From: Nigrospora sphaerica | Lineage: Eukaryota > Ascomycota > Sordariomycetes > Amphisphaeriales > Apiosporaceae | Assembly: GCA_018287875.1 (NCBI GenBank) | Contig: JAGVVL010000013.1 | Span: 3,410,001 to 3,474,000, forward strand | Direction of reading: 5' to 3' | Length of the DNA stretch: 64,000 nucleotides | In this document: piece by piece, positions 32,536 to 44,903 of the stretch | Numbering within the stretch: position 1 is the stretch's first letter | How the letters are laid out: every line of letters starts with the position of its first letter | Program-made: the position numbers and the translations under genes | The notes under the pieces: generated by a model | What the model saw: the letters and a program-made list of their open reading frames with translations, nothing else | Told to the model about the DNA's origin: nothing | Databases searched by the model: none

Positions 32536-34532
32536 ATGGTCTCCCCCAAAGCATCACCTCAAGACGCCGGCGTTACCATTGTCGCTCCTCGGCCCGTTGA
32601 CAATGACCAACCCCCGCTGCAAGGTATTGAACTATCTCAGATAACCCCGGGCCAGCCCGCGGGAGACCAGCTCATGAGCGATCAGGTCTGTCTCCCGCCG
32701 GCCGAGCAGACACTCGAGGACCAAAGCTCACGGCTCCCGTTGGCGCGGCTGATGGCGGCCTACATGTGCCTCTGCGCGTGTTACTTCACGTCGTTCCTGG
32801 ACGCGAGCGCGGTGGCGACGGCGCTGCCGACGCTGGCGGGCGCGCTGGGGGCCGGGCCGTCCATCACGTGGGCCGGCACGGCGTACCTGCTGGGCCAGAC
32901 GGCCTTCCAGCCGCTGCACGGCCGGCTCTCGGACATTGTGGGCCGCAAGCCCGTGCTGCTCGGCGCCGTCGCCTGCCTCCTGGCCGGCGGCGTGCTCTGC
33001 GGCGCCGCCCGGGCGCCGCCCGCCCTCTACGCGGCGCGCGCCCTCGGCGGCGTCGGCGCCGGCGGCGTCAGCACCCTCGCCGCCGTCATCGTGAGCGACC
33101 TCGTCAGCCTCCGCGACCGCGGCCGCTACCAGGGCCTCATCAACATGGCCGTCGGCGCCGGCTCCATGGCCGGCCCCTTCGCCGCCGCCGGCCTGCTGCG
33201 CTACCCAGGCGGCTGGCGCTGGGCCTTCTGGCTCCCCGCTGCCCTCGCCGCCGGCTGCCTCGTCCTGCTGCTCCTGTTTCTTCCCCTCAAGCCCGTCACG
33301 GGGTCGTGGCAGGCCAAAGTCGTCAAGATCGACTGGCTGGGCATCGCCGCCTCCGTCTCCGGCATCGTTCTCCTCCTGGTAAGTCGCCCCGGGGCCCGGC
33401 GCGGGAAAGATGGCGGCGCGAGGAAGACGCCGGCGTGAGGAAAGATGCTGACGGCCGGGAAACCGGGGGGTGGCAGGTGCCCATCAGCTCGGGCGGGAGC
33501 ATCTGGCCCTGGCGGAGCGCCTACGTGATCCCCATGGTGATCACCGGCGGCCTCTGCCTCATCGCCTTTGTTCTGTACGAGGGCTACTGGGCGAAGCTGC
33601 CCATGATACCGTGGCGCCTCTTCCAGCGGCGCTCCCCGGCCATCCTCCTCGTCCAGGGCGCCCTCCACGACTTCGTCTGGCAGACGGGGCAGTACTTCAT
33701 CCCCCTCTACCTACAGACCGTCCGGGGCTACACGCCGCTGCAGAGCGCGACCCTGGTGCTGCCCTTCCTTCTGGCCCATTGCATCTCAGGGGTCTCGTCC
33801 GGTCCCATCATGTCCAAGCTAGCGAGGTACGTCGACAGCCGGGCCCTCCGTGTTCTCCCTGACCGGCTCTGTTCAACACGACTCGGCCTTCTAGATATGG
33901 GCCTGTCCTCCGGATAGGGCTACTGCTCTGGCTCATCGGAACCGGGTTGAAGCTCGTGTTCTCCCGCACGACACCTCTCCCTGTGTACGTGGTCGTTCTC
34001 GCCGTCGAAGGGACGGGGGTCGGCTTCGTGCACCAGCCCGGTGAGGCTCCTCTCTCTCTCCCTCCCCCAACCCCTTTGCCCACGTCCCGTCCCAAGACGA
34101 TGCGGGAAGTTCAGCGCTGACTACGGGCTGCGGGGGGGCCGTCGCCTAGGCCTCGTCGCTCTGCAGGCGCTCAGCCGGCCCGAGGACCGCGCCGTCGCGA
34201 CGTCGACGCGCAATTTGCTGCGCTCACTGGGCGGCGTGGCCGGCGTGGCCGTCTCGACGGCGGTGCAGTACGCCGCCACGGGGGCGGCCCTGCGCGCGCG
34301 GCTCCCGGCCGACCTCGCCGCCGCCGTCCTGGACGGCACCGGGCGGCCCGACGACGCCGCCGCCGCCGGCTACGGCGACGCCGTCCTCGACGCCCGCATG
34401 CAGGGGTTCCGGGCCGTCTTCGCGCTGCTCGTGCCGCTCATGGCCCTTTGCTTCCTCGGGAGCTTCTTCGTGTCGGATGAGGTCCTGAGCGGCGACGAGA
34501 AGGAGACGAGCACCCGTCGGCGCCGGCCCTAG
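32536..34532 (+). CDS. MFS multidrug/toxin-type transporter (DHA2, 14-TM type)
   Basis: Four exons, 32536-33378, 33477-33826, 33895-34040 and 34150-34532, with introns of 98, 68 and 109 nt, encode 573 residues of a plasma-membrane proton antiporter family. After a soluble 75-residue N-terminus the first helix is followed by motif A (GRLSDIVGRK) between TM2 and TM3. The drug:H+ antiporter motif C-like glycine-rich helix GVGAGGVSTLAAVIVSDLV follows. Exon 2 has the family stretch MIPWRLFQRRSPAILL. The exon 3/4 join restores HQPGLVALQALSRPEDRAVATSTRN, typical of DHA2 transporters of Sordariomycetes, which fixes the long third intron. The start is the first true ATG; the frame is open from a GTG upstream. 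The substrate is unknown. Relatives export drugs or secondary metabolites, but no biosynthetic genes lie beside it apart from a tyrosinase 6 kb away. Confidence 0.92.
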
Positions 34533-37500
34533 GCCCCCTGTCGGTCCGGGTGAGTCCAGTCCCCTCGAGCACAGCCCTTGCAACGTGCTGCCGGCACATG
34601 GACTTCCAAGTGGACGTCCGACTTACAGCCAGACTTAACATGCTTGGTACGGCCAGCAGCAGAGTCGTGCGTACCCGACCTTCGTTCCGTCACGGATCGA
34701 CTGCACTGCAGGCAGGGTCCGAATGCAGTGCTTGGACCTTATCATTCGACTTTCAATTCGCCAAGAAAGTGGTAACCACACGACTCCCTTGCGCGGGATG
34801 GCTTGTCGTCTCTAGATACGGCTCAGATTTCGCCTTAGTCGAATAGCCGTTCGACACAGCAAAGCTTGGGTAGTAGGCCCGCGAAACGCCAAAGAGTGTT
34901 GGGGTCAATCCGCGTCTATCCTCGAGTACTCTGTCTTTCTTCTGCCCATGTAGGCATCTAGGTAAATATAGCCACAGCTATGACTTATTATGTGCTGGGA
35001 GAATGTGAAGAAACAATGGCCGGTATATCCTTCGCAGCAGCCCGCATGAACCATGTGAATGCGTATTTAGGGAAATCACCAGAATCATCCTTCCCATCCT
35101 TGGTTTGTAGCGTCAGCCTATCGGCTGGGGTGTGTGGATGTTCACGCGGGCCTCTGCTGTCCGCCAGACTGTGCGACGCCTTGTGGATCTGACACATCCT
35201 CGCTTTTCGCTCCTCGCCAACCTCGGACACCAAAAGGACCCCCCACGCGTTGAACCGCCTCCCCAAGCTCCTTTACGGACGGTCGTCGGTTTACGTAACT
35301 CGCCACACGGGCCATTCTGTCAGCCCATCCCTTTTCTACAGAACTGAAGGAGTATCAATGCGCTGTGATAGAGTACGGCAGAAAAAAAGCGCCCTCCCCC
35401 AGGGCTGGTAAAGTGACTAAGTACACTACTCGACAGGGATGTGCCATGATTACGATCTGCCGAGCGTACGGGAGAAAGGGGAGAAGAGAGGAAGGCAAGC
35501 GTTGTTCTCACAGGGGCCGACGGAAGCCACTTCCCCAACCCGTCATGCTTCATTCGTCCTTTGTCGGGACATACGAGGCCGTGAGATGAACCTGGTGCAG
35601 GCGCATGTGTGTGCGCCTCCGGTTGTGGCTCTACTATAAGTATGGCAGAAGCCAAGAAGGACGGCGGACGGGGCTCGCCGTGACTATCGGGACTGGGGGA
35701 GGAACGGGAAACGGAACCCAGAAAACACCGGGCACACCATGCGGCACATAGTCCAGGTTGTAGGATTGACCAGCCCAGCACGTCGATCGACTTTCAGGCG
35801 GGCGAGAAAAGTACGGGGACGGCGCTATCCCCGCCGCGCGGTCGTGACAGAAACTTTGTACAACTCTTTTTCATCGTCCCCGCCGACGTCCTCAGTCCTG
35901 GTGTTACGGCATCTGCGGCTTCTCGCTTGTACCGCAGCCCGAGAGAGGCCAAGGGTCGGGGCCGAGTCGCCGGAAAAGCGTCCCGTAGCAAGTCAACGAG
36001 TTGAAGGGGCGTCGGTTTCCCTGCCAGAGACATAGCAGCGACATTGTTTCGTTCTCGTACTTCCGGAGATCTCAGGTGAGATGCTTGCTGGTGACCCCTC
36101 CGCCTGTGACAACATCACGTCGAAGTGCATATGGAAACCAGGCGAATAGCTTGATACAACGTTGGCTTCCCTCATTGGGGAATTACTAAGGCCGGAGAGG
36201 TGCCGCTACGGTCAACCCGAGGCTGCCCTTTGACCGCATATGTATGGTTCACCATTTGTCTTCCGCGGAGGGTATATTGGTGGTACGGCAGACAGAGATG
36301 CCTATCACCGGACCCCCGGTACGGAAATATTTTCGCCGAGTGGGCCCGAGCCCTGTGCCTTGAGCAGGATGAGACCGTACCGCTGTAATTTCCTTCGTTA
36401 GTAGAATCACGGGGGAGCAAGTGTAACGGCACGACTCGTATACACCCGATTTAAGGCTTGCTACGCTGCATAAAGTGTCCGGAATTGCAACGTCGGGGCC
36501 GGGACGGAGCAGGGACTCCATGCTGGTGTTCCTCGGCCGGAAACCTTTGGCTTGGTCCTGTAACATTCCGCCATCCGGGCCCGGGGTATATTCCCCCGTA
36601 CGAATCCGAGGGTTGTTTTCAGACGCGTGGTCAACATCCCTGATCGGGTGTTGCCTTCGGGCTCCGGGGCCCTGGCTGTACTGTGATGGTGATTAGTCGT
36701 GCGCGGGCACTGACTCGTAGTACATAGTAGAGAGCTCCGGGTGTACATCGGACAGGCGGGGTTGCGCGTAGATAGGGGAGTTGGCAAGGTCGGCAAAATG
36801 ATGGTATCGGCCAGGAAGGCACACGGACAGTTCACGGATAGTCATGATCTTCCTGAGCACGGCAGACGGCAGCGCACCGCCTTGAAACTCGTTTCCCGTG
36901 TTTCGAGTTGCTGGGGCAGCAGCGGGGGAGTAATCGATTGTTTTCCGTACCGCAATGCCGGTCTGCACACCGTGGTTGGAGGCCTGAAAGCCCATCGGCT
37001 ACTATGCCCCATTGACTCGACCTCCCAGCACCGTATGTTGAACAAGGCTTGATCAGCCCCGGTCATCAGATGGATCCAGAACAGGAAGTGAAACAAATTG
37101 GCCGCCGATAACACCGAAAGGACGTGCAGCCAAACTTGCAGGGCTGGCCCGGCTTCACAACGGGTCCGCATTACAACTTGATGGCCACTGGCAAGGTACA
37201 CGATAGCTTCTGCTGGGCAGGTTGGTATTCCTCGTTCCTGTGTAGGTGCGCGGTCTCACGCTACTCAGCATCTGCTGCCTTTATCTTGAGGACCCGCAGA
37301 CAGCCAGTTGGGCGGGCGAGGAGAGAGGTCAATAACACGAAGCGGTACTATGGACATCCGACAAACAACCGGGATAACGCTAAGCTGAAGCTGGTGATGG
37401 AGACATGCCCCTCATCGGCTCCAGCAAGTCGGAATTAGAAGAAGACATGGTTGCGGGACATGCTCACCAGGTTCATACGACCGACGGATGGCAATTGCCG

Positions 37501-40500
37501 CCTACCGCCGCGCCTCGTCGGTTGAATACGACGGCCGGAGCCCACGTGTCACGGTTATCGGCATGGGCAGCGCTGGTCGAAGAGTCTGTCTGAATGTGCC
37601 GGCGCTCCGGCACCTGGAAAGGGGGCGGGCGGACAGGCCATGGCTGCCAGGGCTGCCAGGACAAGAGGGGATGGGACACGGAGCAGATCGGTGAGTCTGC
37701 CGACCCATTCCGAGTCTGGCCGTGGTAAGGAGTACTCGGCTAGCTGCACTCAATCTGCCCACCGGCTGGGTGCATGGACTTTGTGTTCGTGGTGGTGAAA
37801 ACGGGATGAGATCATGTTACGACGCTGCGGCTATCTGCAGGGCCGGCAAGGGAGGGCCCAGTTGGGCCCGCGGGGGGGACCAGGGGGGGGACAAGTGAAA
37901 CGAAAGGGACTGTTGCCCCTGGCCAAGTCTTCTCTCGTGACAGAGCGGTCGAGTGCTGCCTCGGTGCTGGATTTCACGTGAGAAGAATGGAGATGCTGTC
38001 GGAGAAACCTGGGAATAAAAAGAGATTGCGGTCGTGTAGTTGGAGTAGCTTCCCCCCCTCGCCCCGTGGCCTGGTGGGTGTGGAGGAAAAGGGAAGATCA
38101 TGGCCTGAGGCAGGCGTTGGTTCAGGCGTCGGCAAGCGATGGTCCGGGCAACCAAAAGGGGAGCTTCCCAAGGGATTACTAACATGAGCGTCCCGTCTTG
38201 GCAGTCTACAATCCCAACGGCGAGCAGAGGCATGGGCTCCCATCTGACGGGCTGGACTGACTGTGAAGACAGTGGTAGCAGGGGTTCGAAAGGGATCTCA
38301 TGTTAAAATGCCAGAATGCCATGTCTTGCATCATTTGCGCATGCGCCAAATGGTGGTAGCGACGACCCTGAAATCCACTGGGTTCATGGTCGCGTGGTAG
38401 GTTAAGTAAGGTAGCGAATGGAGTCTTTGCCAGCTCGGCTCCCAGGGCCATGGGTTGCCCGGGCTCGTCGATATTTGATTGAAGTGGTCGTCTGTCAACT
38501 GACTGACTGACGGCGCGGAGAGGATGGACAGACGACGATAGCGAGGGGACAATAATTCAGTGCGCAAGCAAGCAAGGAATTGTTGCCAGGCTCCATTGCC
38601 GGTGTAGTCCCGTGCGAACGACTGCACGTAATCGGCGTCGTCACCTTGGGCTGTGGTACTTTGTCAGAGTGTCTTAGCTTGCTTCTTAAGCAATCGTGAG
38701 GCGGCAGAGCGCCGACGAACAGGGCTCGCGTTTTGCTGTTGTTGCTATAATTGGGGAAGCCGAACGAGAGGTGCCTACCCAACCTAGCGTAAGCCGTTTT
38801 TTTAACGCGGCATTCCAGCGATTGGCAGGGAACAACAGCCCTGGTGTCGGGCCATCCATGGATCCTTCATAACAGGTACCCGCGGTAGGACGTACCTAAG
38901 GCTGGGCGGACGGCGGACGGCCATCCATCCATCCATCCCAAAAACCCATCCGCGCCCCGCTTGCCTCTTCTGTCCAAGGTCATGCAAGGGCTTTGAATGC
39001 GACTTAAATCTAATGTGTGATTGCCGATCAACATACCAAATTCTGGGGAATCCGAACCCCCCCCCCCCCCGCCCGTCCTGCTGTCAGCCTACAAGTTCAA
39101 GTTCGCACACGGCCACTGCACAATTTCTGCCGCATTACGCTCTGCAGACGCGCGTCGGGTAACCGAGGAAGGGACAAACGAACGTGTTGTGCGTCTCGTT
39201 CATCTTGGCAGCGCGGGCTGCGTTGAGCGTGAAGGAGGGAGACAGGGACATCGCCCATCCCCTCATGCCTTCAAGGCCGACTATGGCATAGAATTGGATG
39301 CCCCCCTCAATGGTTGTTACACCGTCTACGCCAGCCCCGGCCTGGCAACCCGCGACCGGGATATCCCAGCGCTCGAGTCTCGCGCGGGCTCCATGGTACC
39401 AAGGGATCGGCTGAAAGAAAGCCCTCCATGGTAGGCGGCTGGTAGACGGCGCCCGCTCGCTCGCCTGCCTCGTGCTTTTCCTACGGCCTCGCTACCGGAG
39501 CCAGGGCATCAGCAACCTCCGACGACTAGCCGGCGAGCGCCCCATATGATAGCCATTGTACCGATGTGTAGGTATGAGAGGCAGCCCCCAGTTTATGAAG
39601 TACGATGCTCGGCGCCCTCCATCTCCATAACCCCCCCCCCCCAAAACCCCCAGCCGCACCTCCATCGGCCAAGAAGCTTGTATGTGCCTCCTGAGCGTGC
39701 CCTGTGTGCGCCCGTGTGTGCCAACATCCCCGGCCTTGGCCGCGCAGGTACGTTCAAACCACCGTGTTGCAGTGCCAACGCGGGGTCTGTGTTGAGCACT
39801 ATAAAGTAGCTGGCATCTTGCGCCGCGCTATCCCAGAAGGAGGATGGGGTGTAGGGCTACCGAGTCTGACGAGGTACCTTACTTTTCCCTGCATCTTTCC
39901 ATTGCATATAGATTGTATCTTAGTATGCACGGAGTGGGTAGACGTTGGTGAGACTGCGCCGCCTACGAAATTGGTGCTCCCTCGTGGGTCCCGTCGTAGC
40001 CAATCAAAGCTCTATAGGTTCTGACATCGTGCTACCCCTGCCCGACTTGTTTGTCCATTTGGTTTCGTATTACCCTCTGCCCGTCCAACCTCATCCGGCA
40101 CGCTCAACCCAAGCGACTATCCGTCGGCCCTGCGGCGGCCCCTGTGCCCCTCCCGGACACAGCTGATCGTGGGCTGATAGCCCCGCCGGCGGTAGTGAGT
40201 GGTGCTTTAGGTTGCTCGCGCCGCGCCCGGTTCAGGTGGCCCACGAAGCATTGGAACTTGCACCGCTTCGTCGCTCGCCGTGTGGTCTGTCGGTCCCCGC
40301 CTCGCGCCGATATGGGATTCCATGCTCACCTACGTCCACAGGCGGAACGTACGAATAGCCGTGGTCCGGCGGGAAAAGTCAAGTTGCCATCCCTGTTCCG
40401 ACGGCGTTGCCCCTGTCGCTCCCTGCCCGCAATCCCTCAACCCTGCAACCCCTGTAACCTTGCAATCCGGCAACCCTGCAACTCCCTCGCCCTGGTCCTC

Positions 40501-40859
40501 GACCGTTCAGAGACAAGAGACTCAATAAATAAAATGGCGATCTGCCCTCGAGACAGGTCGCAGTCGAAGTTCGACGGGCTATCCATCGCTTCTCCCGCCT
40601 TGCGACCGTTCGACTTGCTGCGACTTGGGTTGTCACTCCTTTCTGCAATCCCTTCATCCAGTCGCTTTACTTGGTATCACACCACACACGCTCCCTCAAC
40701 TCAACCATCCCGACCCTAGTCAAGCCCGCGTCCGGCTTTTTTGCAAAGTTCGATTATTGTTTCGTTGCTTTTCCTTAGCTTCGAGATTGCCTTGCTTCGT
40801 TTCTTGTAACCCATAATTCTAATTTTTCCGCCCGCTCTTCCATCGTACCACCCGCCAGG
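34533..40859. other. 6.3-kb gene-free stretch
   Basis: No supportable gene on either strand. Frames are short and without domain-like sequence. It contains C runs at 39057-39070 (14 C) and 39631-39642 (12 C) and a CATC microsatellite at 38921-38938. Base composition is mixed and not strongly AT-rich except near 34.9-36.4 kb. The last several hundred bases are the CT-rich promoter and leader of the tyrosinase gene. Confidence 0.55.
38921..38938. repeat. (CATC)n microsatellite
   Basis: Four to five CATC units in a gene-free stretch. Confidence 0.8.
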
Positions 40860-42192
40860 ATGCGCTTCGCGACTGTGGCGCTCGCCGGCGCGGCCGCCGT
40901 GTCCGGCCTCAGCCTCCCGCGCATGCGGGGCCCCGAGTTGCATATGGACTACTTTGGCAAGGCCGAAACCCTCACGCTCGACGAGATCAAGCAGGCCCTC
41001 GCCCTCGACCCCGACAACGTCGAGCCCGAGGACGACGACGAGCCGGCCATCTTCGAGCCGGCGACCAAGACCAACTTGGCCCTGCCGGGCAGCCTGTCGT
41101 CGTCCAAGGGCACGGGCGCCGCCAACGGCTCCGGCTCGGAGCCGGTCCCGCAATGTACGAACCCCAACATCCGCTTCGAGTGGCGTCATTATTCAAACAC
41201 CGATAGACACGCGCTCGTCGACGCCATCGACTGCCTGATGACCAAGCCGCCCTCGGGCAAGCTGCCCCCCGCCACCAACCGCTACGAAGACTTTGTCCGC
41301 CTGCACCAGCTGTACACGCCCAACGTCCACGGCACCGACAAGTTCCTCATCTGGCACCGCTACTTCACCTGGGCCTTTGAGCAGGCCCTGCGCAACGAGT
41401 GCGGCTTCGACCGTGCCTTCGTCTTCTGGGACGAGACCCTCGACGCCGGCAACTTTGGCAAATCCTCCCTCTTCACCCCCGAGTTCTTCGGCACCCTTGA
41501 GCCCGCCCAGGCGGGCAAGAGCTCGTGTGTCCAAAACGGCGTAAGTTCTTCCTGTCCTCCCCGCGCGTTTTGCTGGTGTTTAGGGAGGAGAAAGCCTAAC
41601 CCCAACGCCCGCAGAAATTTTCCGACAACACCCTGCACATTGGTCCCAAGGATACCAACGAGCCGCACTGCCTGGCCCGCGAACTGGACGAGACCATGAC
41701 GGCCCAATGCAGCAAGGAGTTCGAGAACTACTGCCTGTCGCAAACTACCTTCCACGCCTTCGCCCGCTGCTGGGAGCGAGGGTACGTAATCCACCGCGTT
41801 GCCAATGGTGGGGGGGAGGGCGATATGACCCTTCGCCCCCCCCCTCTTCCCCCTTAGTCTACTTGGAAGTCCACGACTGACCCTTTACTCTCTCTAGCCC
41901 TCACGGCTTCGGCCACAACGGCCTCGGCCGTGTTATGGCCGATGTGCAGGCCTCGCCCGGCGACCCCGCCTTCTGGATGCACCACCTGTACATTGACCGC
42001 GTCTTCCGCGTCTGGCAGAACATGGACCCCAAGCGCACCCAGAAGATCTCGGGCTGCGCCGACGCCAAGAGCCCCTGCACGCCCCTGACCCTCGACACCA
42101 TGGTCTACATGGGTGGCATCGTCGAAGACGTGCCGGTCCGCGACATCCTCAACACCATGGACGGCAAGTACTGCTACCGCTACGAGTACTAA
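40860..42192 (+). CDS. secreted short tyrosinase (type 3 copper monophenol/diphenol oxidase)
   Basis: Three exons, 40860-41540, 41615-41781 and 41898-42192, with introns of 74 and 116 nt, encode 380 residues. Residues 1-18 are a signal peptide. An acidic pro-like segment follows (about 38-66). Copper site A has His149, His157 and His166 (RLHQLYT, HGTDKFLIWHRYF). Copper site B has His285, His289 and His311/312 (PHGFGHNGLG, DPAFWMHH). All six ligand positions are present, so the protein should oxidise phenols to quinones. It lacks the long C-terminal cap domain of latent melanin-type tyrosinases and matches the short secreted fungal class instead. Cysteines at 99, 125, 181, 223, 246, 259 and 267 suggest disulfides. 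Intron 2 falls just before the CuB His pair. The substrate (melanin precursor, tyrosine derivative, plant phenolic) cannot be told. Confidence 0.94.
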
Positions 42193-44903
42193 GGAAGGTG
42201 CTTCCTATTTTTGCGACAAACGGAGGGGGTGGAAGGAAGTGAGAGTTGCTGCTCGGTGGCCGCTGGAGGGAGTATCGTGGGTGTTTAAACTCCGCATAGC
42301 GTGGCGTAGGTGGTGGAAAGGCTTCGTGGCCCCGGGGGTCCGGAAATTTAGGATTATACCCAGTTGTAATTGTAGAGAGAGAGAGAGAGAGAACAGGAGA
42401 GGAGAAGGAAAGAAACGTGCCTCAAAGTCGTCACACGGCTTTGGGATATCAATTGATCACGTCCCCAGACCGCTGGCGACTGGCCTATTGCCGTGTACTC
42501 TCACATCAAAAAGCAAACCGAACACCTCGAGAGCTACGTTTGCCGCTCCAGGGAACGACGGAGCATTCCTGCTGCCCACCTTTCCCCCACAAGCCGTGCC
42601 TTTTTCAGAATATACATGGACCCCCAGCCATCTTTTTCCCTCTCTACCCTCTGAGGCTCCAGGAAGGCCATCGCGACAGTCTTCAGAACCGTCAAGGATC
42701 AGCGTCGACAACCGAGCGCCTTGAATGCGTGGACGGTTGGAGAACAAGGGACGACCCAGGACGGCGGCCAGGCTCTCGAAGGGGTGATCTAGCATGTCCC
42801 CTCCTGTGACACCCCGGCCGCGTTATTCTCAGCGCGCACGCCGCCGTCACGCATTCCCGAGCATGAAGCACCTGTCAACTCATCCCCACCCGTGATCCTT
42901 CGGACATCCTTGGCGTTAGCAGAGTTAGGGGCAGCTCTCAGTCGAGCCCGTCGCATGTGGTGTGTTTGAGTTCAGTCGGGTGGGCCCTGGGACATCGTGG
43001 ATGCCAGGTTGCCTGCTTACAGTTTGGAACAGCACGTGTTCGACTGGCACGTCAGCGGGCAAGACAGGAAGTGCAGTGCGTGAGTGCGTGTGTGGGGGGA
43101 AAGTTCGGCCAGCGCACCACCACTCACCGTGCCACCGGATGCGGCGCACGGCGGCGGCGCGATGTCCCATCATTCTGCGTCGACATTTCGCGCGGGTGCC
43201 CCTCGAGAGTCCGCCTATGTCTGGCTGAATGCTCACCTTCTGTCGTCCAAAAACAGCGTCCTCGATATGCGCCGGGCGTACACGGCGGGCCGTTCGGAGC
43301 CGAAAAACCCGTGGCCGGAATCGGAGCAGCGCCCGAGCGGAACCCAGTCGACCGTGAGATTGGGACTCGCTACCAGCCGAGCCAGCCCGGCTCTCTGGCC
43401 CGTCCCGCCTTCTTTTTAGCGAGTACGTCTCCTCCGAGCCCCCTCTCTCCTCCGGTGGTGGGCGCGGCGGCCGAAGGAGAATGGCGAAGAGGCCACGGCG
43501 AAACGACCCAGCCGGAGAAGTCTAGAATTCGGACCCCGGTGGCGCCCGAGATGGGGAGTGACGAAGTCGCCATCTGTGTACCTACCAAGTTGGTGTAAAG
43601 AGGACCCGAGGGCTGGGTCTGAGGCCCCTAAATTAAAACAACAATGTCTAGCTGTGACAGACCAGCAGGCACCCTAGGCAAAAGCTCAAGGTGGCCCGCG
43701 CCATTTGTAAATCCAGGCCACGGAACGTGTCGACGGAGAGTCTCATGACCCGGATGAATCCGCGCAAGCCATTGTCCACACGCCGCGGCCGATGTTTCCG
43801 TGCCGGATGAAGCGGGGGAAAGAAGAATACGAAAGCGGAGGCCGGTCTGTGAAGGAACCCCCATTTGGAGCATATGGTTTCCATCTCGACTCGGGAGAGT
43901 TGAGACATGGTGCCCGCTTACTAAGTTTTCGTTCCATGCTGCGAAGGGTGTCGGGGCATTTTAGCGTCTGGGTAGGTCGGTCGGCAGACGTGGGCCGGAT
44001 GGGGGCGGTCCAATGAATGGTGGAGGGCGCGCGTGCGTTGCGTAGTGCTGGAAAGGCCGGATGCATTCGCTGGTTGGATGCGCTGGGCTTGCGCTGGGCT
44101 TGCGTTGCCGCTGCCGCTGCGCTGCCGATCCCCCCTCCCGTTGTCAGCGTGTCTGCTGCACTGCCCGCCGCCCCCTCTGCATTGCCTGACATCCAGCAGG
44201 GAAACCTGGCAGGGCCGGGCCAGAGGTCAGCTGTCGCTCCGCAACTGTAATCTGCCCGCCCGCCCGTGTAATCCCGCCTACAATAATACCCGCCACCAAC
44301 TCCTCGCATTGATGAGGCGAAACGTACGCTCTTCCGCCTCCTCCGTTCCGAATTCTTTTCCCTCTCCTTCTCCTCTTCCTATATCTCAGGGTTACTGTTG
44401 CGTGGACTCCCGGCATCGCACAGCAAATCGCATCGCCTCGCTTCCTCGCCCTGCCGAACCCGTCTACCCGTCTTATTCGCCAGCGTCTCGTCGCTCATCG
44501 TGACCCCCCCGGGGCTGGTTGGATCGATTGATCGCTCCCACACCCGCACTTGCGAGTCGGACCTTCTGCCCCGCTCGCCAGGCTGCGCGGGTCCTGGAAT
44601 TCCGTACTCCCCAGATTGCGAGGCCACACCCGCCAGCGTGTCGTCATAGCTGCCCAGCAGGACTCCAGCGTCAAAAAAAAAGGTCGCAGCCACGCAGCAC
44701 AACCGTCACCGTCGCCTTTGCCGTGGAAAGATAACAGAACCGTGTGGAACGCCTGCCGCGGCCACAGTGCCATCTATCCCCGTTCACATCAGTACTTACT
44801 ACATACGGGTTGCGCAAGAACGTAGAAGAGGAGGAAGAGGAACCAAGGAGACACCAGCGTCCACAACAATAGCAAACCGAACATTCCTCTCCTTTTCGAC
44901 AAT
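42193..44903. other. gene-free stretch
   Basis: No supportable gene. Includes the tyrosinase 3' flank with an (AG)n microsatellite at 42374-42392, and the promoter of the Mpv17-type gene near 44.5-44.9 kb. Confidence 0.5.
42374..42392. repeat. (AG)n microsatellite
   Basis: About nine AG units, some 180 bp after the tyrosinase stop codon. Confidence 0.9.

Noticed and set aside
38281..38300. possible tRNA box B (GGGGTTCGAAAGG)
   Set aside because: No acceptor stem, D arm or anticodon arm can be built around it.
32536..42192. a secondary-metabolite gene cluster around the transporter and tyrosinase
   Set aside because: No synthase, cyclase, methyltransferase or regulator lies between or beside them, only gene-free DNA.
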